The notes under the pieces are model-generated. The model was not told the origin of the DNA. It was given only the letters and a program-made list of their open reading frames with translations, and did no database searches. Below, one piece after another: positions 59,080-64,000 of a stretch of DNA of 64,000 bases. A program made the translations under genes and the position numbers. Origin of the DNA: Planctomycetota bacterium (GTDB lineage Bacteria; Planctomycetota; Phycisphaerae; Phycisphaerales; SM1A02); the NCBI GenBank assembly GCA_003671025.1, contig QWPW01000005.1:1-64000 (forward strand), read 5' to 3'. How positions within the stretch are numbered: the first letter of the stretch is position 1; each line of letters opens with the position of its first letter.

Positions 59080-59135
59080 GCTCTGGTGCAGATGATGTGC
59101 TCTGGTGCAGATGGCGTCTGTGGTGCAGATGGCGC
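59080..59135. repeat. Three tandem units of 18-19 bp
   Basis: The units gctctggtgcagatgatgt, gctctggtgcagatggcgt and ctgtggtgcagatggcgc stand head to tail in the gap between tmRNA and the ECF sigma gene. No gene was found in 59026-59304. Confidence 0.8.
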
Positions 59136-59304
59136 GTGAGAGGTTGGCGCGTTGAGAGGTGTGTGCTTCGTCTCTGGCGGTGGTGAAACGAAATCGTCGC
59201 GCGAGTGGCGATTTTTTTGCCTATCGATGGATGCGTCATTGCATGATGCGTATGAAGCGATGCCGCGCTTGCGGATCGTGATCGCTCAAGGAGTCGCCAT
59301 CGAA

Positions 59305-60036
59305 ATGACCACGCCTCAGCACTCCATGTCGCAAACAAACTGGGCGCAGATGCGCGACGCGGCCAGCGGTTCGAGCACTGCGCAGGCCAGTCTCGATGCC
59401 ATCGCGCGTCGTGCGTGGCCTGCGATCTACGCGTTCGTTCGCGCTTCTGGTCACACCAACGATGCTGCGACCGATCTCACGCAAGGCTTCATTGCGGATG
59501 TCTTTCTTGGCAGAAATCTCATCGAAAAAGCGGATCAGGAGCGCGGTCGCTTTCGCACGCTGCTCATGAGCGCCGTGCGCAACTACCTCAACGATTCGCA
59601 TCGACGCAAGACTGCGGTGACGCGAACACCTGCGCTGGGACTGCGTTCGTTGCATGCGATGCACGACGTGGGACACGAAGTGCAGGATCTTGCGGGCGTG
59701 TCGCCGGAGCGCGCGTTTCACACGCGCTATGTCGGAGCCATCGTGCGTGCGGCGGCGTCGCGACTTCAGCGCGAACTCGTCGCGGACGGCAACGAGATTT
59801 CGTGGGAGGTCTTTCGCATGCGCGTACTTCAAGCAGCGATGACGGGGGACGTGCGCGGCTACGACGAAATCGCCAACGCGCTTGGCATTGACAAAGGAAC
59901 CTGCGCCGCGCGAGTGCTCTTGGCCAAGCGACGCTTCGCGAAACTGCTGAAAGAAGAAATTCTCACCACCGTGGAAGATCCTGCGGATCTCGACGACGAG
60001 GTGGCGCAATTGCTCGCGCTGCTGGGATCGCGTTGA
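59305..60036 (+). CDS. Planctomycete-type ECF sigma factor
   Basis: A 243-aa sigma factor. Region 2 (about 30-105) has AWPAIYAFVRASGHTNDAATDLTQGFIADVFLGRNLIEKADQERGRFRTLLMSAVRNYLND, a pattern seen in ECF groups expanded in Planctomycetes. Region 4 (about 175-220) has GYDEIANALGIDKGTCAARVLLAKRRFAKLL, and the protein ends with DPADLDDEVAQLLALLGS. The ATG at 59305 is chosen, with AAGGAG 11 nt upstream. The in-frame ATG at 59326 is an alternative. It resembles the sigma factor at 16725 but lacks its Cys-rich linker. The next gene is a possible partner. Confidence 0.83.
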   Translation: MTTPQHSMSQTNWAQMRDAASGSSTAQASLDAIARRAWPAIYAFVRASGHTNDAATDLTQGFIADVFLGRNLIEKADQERGRFRTLLMSAVRNYLNDSHRRKTAVTRTPALGLRSLHAMHDVGHEVQDLAGVSPERAFHTRYVGAIVRAAASRLQRELVADGNEISWEVFRMRVLQAAMTGDVRGYDEIANALGIDKGTCAARVLLAKRRFAKLLKEEILTTVEDPADLDDEVAQLLALLGSR

Positions 60037-60072
60037 AACCGCGCGACTTTCTTGTGCTCCAAAGGTTGTGCC

Positions 60073-60525
60073 ATGAATCATGAACCAACACCTTCGACCT
60101 CGCCGCAAGGCTCATCACGAGACTCTGCGGAATCATTGAGCGACACGCTGCGCTGGGCGTTTCAACTTGACGCGTCGCCCGCGCTGACGGGCGCGACATG
60201 GTTGGCGCGCGAAATCGTGCCCGATGCAAGCGACGCATTCGAGGCGATCACCGCGACCACCACTTCGCTCGCGGCATTACGCGAACTCAAGTCCGCGTTC
60301 AAGATGTTGCGTTCCTGCGGCGCGACCACGGCGGAGCGAAGTCTCGCGGCGCGGCTCTACGCGGCGACGTTGGCCGCGGCGCTCATTCGCCACCGCGAAC
60401 TCATTACCTCGCAGGATCCTGCGAACTTGCTGCGCGCGTTCACCGAACTCACTGACGACGACACGATGCCAGACCGCGTGCGCGACCTCGCGGCACTTGC
60501 GATTGACTTCGTGCGCAACAAATGA
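60073..60525 (+). CDS. Helical protein of unknown function following the sigma gene
   Basis: A 150-aa protein without signal or membrane segment. The N-terminal 25 residues are Ser/Pro/Thr-rich. The rest is predicted helical (TLRWAFQLDASPALTGATWLAREIV, ALRELKSAFKMLRSCGATTAERSLAARLYAATLAAALI, RDLAALAIDFV). The ATG at 60073 has AAGG 7 nt upstream and starts 36 bp after the sigma gene on the same strand. I do not recognise a family. Position makes an anti-sigma or sigma-associated role possible, but it lacks the zinc-finger of ZAS anti-sigma factors. Confidence 0.65.
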   Translation: MNHEPTPSTSPQGSSRDSAESLSDTLRWAFQLDASPALTGATWLAREIVPDASDAFEAITATTTSLAALRELKSAFKMLRSCGATTAERSLAARLYAATLAAALIRHRELITSQDPANLLRAFTELTDDDTMPDRVRDLAALAIDFVRNK

Positions 60526-60567
60526 GTGCTGAAGAGACGAGTGCGCATGAAATGCGTTCGCCGCCGA

Positions 60568-62334
60568 TCACTTCTGCTCAAGCACATCGCTGGTGAATCC
60601 GCCTTTGATCGCGGGCTCTTGCGCGTCTGGAATCCGTTCCATCGCCGCGAGTTCATCCTTGGAAAACGGCTCCCAACGAATGCGCGCCGCGCCGAGCGAA
60701 GTGCCTGTCGCAAACGAGATATCGATGAGCGCGATCTGATAGTTCGACAGCGCGAACACTTCGCGACTCTGCGCATTGGCGAGACTCGCGGACGCGTCGA
60801 GCACATCGGTACTCGTGCGCAATCCGACATCAAACTGCCGTTGCTCCGCGGCGAGCGTGCGCGCGGCGAGCACCGTTTCCAATCGCGCCGCGAGAATGCG
60901 CTGCCAACTCTGCGCCAACGCATCAAGCGCGTCGAACACCTCGGTCTGAATCGCATGACGACGCGCTTCACGCGTGGCTAGACGTTGCACGCGCTGCAAG
61001 ATCGCGGCACTCACGCGTGACTCTGCTGCTTCGTTGCCCAGCGGAATCTCGCCGTTGACGCCCACTTGAAAACTATCCGCGTTTCCCATGTCGCCATACG
61101 CCTCATTCAGTTCGCTGCCGATGCCCTGCACGTTGTAGCCATAGTCGAGCACGAACAAGGGCAATGCGGCGTTGCGGCGAAAGCCAATCTCGCTCTGGTC
61201 GATGGCAAGTTGCAATTCGAGCTCCAACATCTCCATGCGATTGGTGACCGCTTGCGTTGCCAACTCGGCGCCATTGAGATGCAGTCCAACTGGATTGGGA
61301 TTACTCGCGGGCTTGAGTGGTGTATCCGAGGAGACGGGCAAGTCCTCACGATTCATCAACCGCTTCAAACCGCGCTGGCGAATACGCAAGTTCGAGTCGG
61401 CGAGAATGATCTGCTCCAAGGTGCGACCGATTCCGCTTTCCGCGCGCACCACTTCGATTTCGGGCGCGTCACCTTGCGCGACGCGTCGCTTGGCGCGCTC
61501 GAGTTGCTGCACCGCAACGTCGTACTGCGCGCGACGAACTTCGAGTTCGCGATACGCCGAGTAGAGATTCCAGTAGCCCTTGTCCGCGTCGGCGATGACG
61601 CGAATCGCTTCGAGCTTGGTGCGCGCATCCACGATTTGTCCCTGCCAACCTGCAACGCGAATCGAATGGGTGTTGACATCAACTCCCGCGCCGCGCAACA
61701 GCGGCTGGCTCATCGAGAGCGAAAGTGCGGCGAGCCAATCCTCGTTGGGGCCGCCAAACGAAAGTCCACTCGCGCCACGAGTGACCGGCGATGAAATGGA
61801 AATGTCGCCTCCGGTGGCCAACGGAATGCGCAGTCCTGCATCCCATGATTCGCTGTCGGCGGCTTGACCCTGGGCCACATTGGTGAACACGCTGTTGCTG
61901 TTGCGGTTGTAGTTGGCGAAGAACACGTTCTCGAACTTCGCTTCTTCCGCCGAAAGATTTTCGCGCGCAATCGCAGGGTCGACCAGCGCGGCGCGCAGTT
62001 CAAGATTGTTGGCCAACACTGCCGCGCGAACCTCCGCGATGCTGAGATCGACCACGCCAGTTAAGGCAGGCGTCCTCGCCACTTCATCGAGCGCTTTCTC
62101 GGCTGCATCTTCGAGTGAGATGGGAGCAACGGTGGACGCCGCGATCGGATCGAAGCCATCGATGCGACGCAACTCTGATTGTGGCACGCGCCACTGCGGA
62201 TCATCGTTGTCGAAGATTCCCGCACGACAACCGACCAACGAGCATGTGCTGAACATGATCGCGCCCACGATCGATCGACGTACCAACACACGAGTCATGC
62301 GCCGCGGCGCGGAAGAGAAGCAGTGCATCATCAT
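60568..62334 (-). CDS. TolC-family outer-membrane efflux lipoprotein
   Basis: A 588-aa protein. A signal (MTRVLVRRSIVGAIMFSTCSLVGC, from residue 13) ends in a lipobox. Two TolC/OEP repeats of long helices follow. The coiled-coil region includes AYRELEVRRAQYDVAVQQLERAKRRVAQGDAPEIEVVRAESGIGRTLEQIILAD and GLRTSTDVLDASASLANAQSREVFALSNYQIALIDISFATGTSLG. The ATG at 62334 overlaps the MacB-type permease stop (ATGA, 62331-62334). It would form the outer-membrane exit duct of the efflux pump. Confidence 0.88.
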   Translation of the reverse strand: MMMHCFSSAPRRMTRVLVRRSIVGAIMFSTCSLVGCRAGIFDNDDPQWRVPQSELRRIDGFDPIAASTVAPISLEDAAEKALDEVARTPALTGVVDLSIAEVRAAVLANNLELRAALVDPAIARENLSAEEAKFENVFFANYNRNSNSVFTNVAQGQAADSESWDAGLRIPLATGGDISISSPVTRGASGLSFGGPNEDWLAALSLSMSQPLLRGAGVDVNTHSIRVAGWQGQIVDARTKLEAIRVIADADKGYWNLYSAYRELEVRRAQYDVAVQQLERAKRRVAQGDAPEIEVVRAESGIGRTLEQIILADSNLRIRQRGLKRLMNREDLPVSSDTPLKPASNPNPVGLHLNGAELATQAVTNRMEMLELELQLAIDQSEIGFRRNAALPLFVLDYGYNVQGIGSELNEAYGDMGNADSFQVGVNGEIPLGNEAAESRVSAAILQRVQRLATREARRHAIQTEVFDALDALAQSWQRILAARLETVLAARTLAAEQRQFDVGLRTSTDVLDASASLANAQSREVFALSNYQIALIDISFATGTSLGAARIRWEPFSKDELAAMERIPDAQEPAIKGGFTSDVLEQK

Positions 62335-63572
62335 TCGTGTCTCAGCGCCTCGATCGGATCCAATCGCGACGCCTTGATCGCAGGGAACATGCCAAAGATG
62401 ACGCCCGTTGCTGCGCTGAAGAGAAAACTCACCGCGACGGCCCACAGCGGAATGTCCGCTTGCTCGAGTTGCGCTCCAGGAATCTGCGTGAGTCCATACG
62501 CGGCCAATCGACCAAATGCGATGCCGATGAAACCGCCGACCAAACACAGCGTCACCGCTTCGAGCAAGAACTGGAGCAAGATCGCCATCGGCGTGGCCCC
62601 CACTGCTTTGCGCAATCCGATCTCGCGCGTGCGTTCGCTCACCGAGACCAGCATGATGTTCATGATGCCGATGCCGCCCACAAGCAAACTGATTCCCACG
62701 ATGCCGCCGGCAATCGCGGTGATGCCCGTGGCTAGTGTCTTGAACTGCGCGATGAACTTGTCGATCGCCGCGACCCGAAAAGTTTCGGGTTCGCCAGGAC
62801 CAATGCCACGCATGCGCCGCATCACAAAGCGCACTTCGTCCTCACCTTCGAGGGCGGTCTCAGGGCTCTTGAACAGACCTTCGATGCGCATGAAGAAGTT
62901 GCGCTCTTGCAGTTTCTCCGCGACGGAAAACGGAATGAAGATCTCCGCGCTCGACGTGTTCATGCCGAAGAAACGCGCCTGCGTGGTCTCGACAATTCCC
63001 GCGATCATGAATCGACGGCCGCCGATGAGAATCGCTTCGCCCACGGGGTTCGCCGGCAGATCAAGCTCGCGAATCGCGTCGGCGTTGATGAGACACACTT
63101 GGCGCTCGCTCTCGACATCCATCGAGGAGAACGGGCGACCCTCTTGCACAAAGCGATTCTGCACCTCATGCCACTCGGGCCAGATGCCCGCGATGGTGAT
63201 GCCTTCGATGCGTTTGTCGCCCGACTCAACGTCGAGCCCAACTTCAGTGATGGGCGTGATGGATTTGACCAACGTGCACTCGTCGCGAATCGCTTCGACC
63301 TCGTTGGTCTTGATCAGAATCTTTTCCCAGGGATACATGTTGCGCGGCGCGTTTTCGGGCCGATCGGGAAAGACGAAAAACTTGCTCGCGCCGACAGACT
63401 CAAACTCGTTGAGCACTTTCGCCTTGAGTCCTGTGAGCGCGGCGATGACCGCCGTTGTGCTCGCAACGCCGACGATGATGCCCAGCGCGGTCAAGAACGC
63501 GCGCGATTTGTTGGCCCAAATCTGCGAGAACGCGAGCGAAATCGCTTGCAGCCAAAACAGCGGGTTCAGCAC
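62331..63572 (-). CDS. MacB-type ABC transporter permease
   Basis: A 413-aa permease with one N-terminal helix ([24 protein letters not shown]), a large periplasmic MacB core domain (about 50-270) and three C-terminal helices of FtsX type ([47 protein letters not shown]). The '[25 protein letters not shown]' block is diagnostic. The GTG start at 63572 overlaps the ATPase stop by 7 bp. The complex probably moves peptides, lipids or drugs with a periplasmic adaptor that should lie beyond the right edge. Confidence 0.9.
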   Translation of the reverse strand: MLNPLFWLQAISLAFSQIWANKSRAFLTALGIIVGVASTTAVIAALTGLKAKVLNEFESVGASKFFVFPDRPENAPRNMYPWEKILIKTNEVEAIRDECTLVKSITPITEVGLDVESGDKRIEGITIAGIWPEWHEVQNRFVQEGRPFSSMDVESERQVCLINADAIRELDLPANPVGEAILIGGRRFMIAGIVETTQARFFGMNTSSAEIFIPFSVAEKLQERNFFMRIEGLFKSPETALEGEDEVRFVMRRMRGIGPGEPETFRVAAIDKFIAQFKTLATGITAIAGGIVGISLLVGGIGIMNIMLVSVSERTREIGLRKAVGATPMAILLQFLLEAVTLCLVGGFIGIAFGRLAAYGLTQIPGAQLEQADIPLWAVAVSFLFSAATGVIFGMFPAIKASRLDPIEALRHE

Positions 63573-64000
63573 GCGACACCTGCGTTCGTATCGTTGGCCG
63601 CACTCTGCGCCGCTTGTGGCGAGGGCGCGCGATGACGCGCCGCGATGTCTTGCGCAATCGGAAGATCACTCAACACGTAGCCGTCACGCAAGCGAACGAC
63701 GCGATGACAGTGCGCAGCGACTTCGTCTTCGTGAGTCACGATGATGACCGTCTGCCCTTCCGCGTGGATCTGACGAAAGAGTTCCAAGATCTCCGCGGTC
63801 GTCGCGCTGTCGAGATTTCCCGTGGGCTCATCGGCGAGCAGAATCGAAGGCTTGTTGAGAATCGCGCGCGCAATGGCCACGCGTTGTTTCTGTCCACCCG
63901 AAAGTTGATTGGGACGGTGATGCACGCGCGACGAAAGTCCCACGCGATCGAGCGCAGCCAACGCACGAGCGCGGCGACCGCGCCATGCTCCGTGCGAGTA
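63566..64000 (-). CDS. MacB-type ABC ATPase, 5' end outside window
   Basis: The C-terminal 145 residues of an ABC ATPase. They contain [15 protein letters not shown] (signature), [13 protein letters not shown] (Walker B and D-loop) and [11 protein letters not shown] (H-loop His), the pattern of LolD/MacB ATPases. The frame is open to the right edge (…[11 protein letters not shown]), so Walker A lies beyond position 64000. A C-terminal tail of about 35 residues after the core is longer than usual. The product pairs with the adjacent permease. Confidence 0.9.
   Translation of the reverse strand, partial: YSHGAWRGRRARALAALDRVGLSSRVHHRPNQLSGGQKQRVAIARAILNKPSILLADEPTGNLDSATTAEILELFRQIHAEGQTVIIVTHEDEVAAHCHRVVRLRDGYVLSDLPIAQDIAARHRAPSPQAAQSAANDTNAGVAC

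Noticed and set aside
62179..63744. A 521-codon plus-strand open frame opposite the MacB/TolC genes
   Set aside because: The sequence is Met/Ser/Arg-rich low-quality protein with no motif; the minus strand encodes textbook MacB permease motifs.

Overview
The window looks like chromosomal DNA from a planctomycete, most likely of the class Phycisphaerae. The evidence is the paired DUF1501 and cytochrome-like/DUF1549/DUF1553 secreted genes, two secreted proteins ending in dockerin-like calcium loops, planctomycete-type ECF sigma factors with a conserved C-terminal 'DDE' block, and H-x9-DG-type prepilins. No phage, integrase, transposase, CRISPR array, rRNA or tRNA gene was seen. The one structural RNA is tmRNA. 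G+C is high, so long open frames opposite real genes are common and were discarded.

Layout. 1-9.8 kb: surface and secreted proteins (membrane protein fragment, DUF1549 and DUF1501 pair, dockerin protein, dienelactone hydrolase, FG-GAP protein). 9.9-24.8 kb: housekeeping genes, mostly on the minus strand (Dus, TM2 protein, Nudix plus dapA, pdxJ, phoU, UDP-sugar pyrophosphorylase, an ECF sigma factor coupled to recJ, adk, PDZ protein, phosphotransferase plus yicC, secG, tpiA). 25.1-34.6 kb, plus strand: alaS, acs plus mntR, then a four-gene manganese/zinc-type ABC importer behind a duplicated MntR-like operator. 34.6-36.8 kb: a prepilin and a second dockerin protein. 36.9-52.9 kb, minus strand: a type IV pilus/type II secretion cluster. 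It carries two GspG-like pseudopilins, a GspH-like pseudopilin, PilM, PilN, PilO, a PilP/GspC-like protein, secretin, a TPR lipoprotein, histidine kinase, response regulator, HD-GYP protein, STAS protein, GspE, GspF and a lone sigma region-4 protein. 53.3-58.4 kb: PilZ-like protein, unknown protein, serC, flavin reductase, low-molecular-weight phosphatase and soluble transhydrogenase. 58.6-59.0 kb: tmRNA with terminator. 59.3-64 kb: a second ECF sigma factor and partner, then a TolC/MacB-type efflux operon running off the right edge.

Two themes run through the window. First, many genes that lead a transcription unit have a TAnnnT -10 element 6-9 nt before the start codon and no Shine-Dalgarno sequence. 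The tmRNA 5' end, 6 nt after its own -10 hexamer, calibrates this and implies leaderless or nearly leaderless mRNAs. Genes inside operons instead use 4-bp ATGA/GTGA/TTGA overlaps or clear GGAGG-like sites. Second, most larger intergenic gaps hold short tandem arrays (units of 11, 15, 16, 17, 18 and about 19 bp), each with a different unit and several running into a stop codon.

All coordinates were read by eye. Domain calls are from motif recognition, not database searches.
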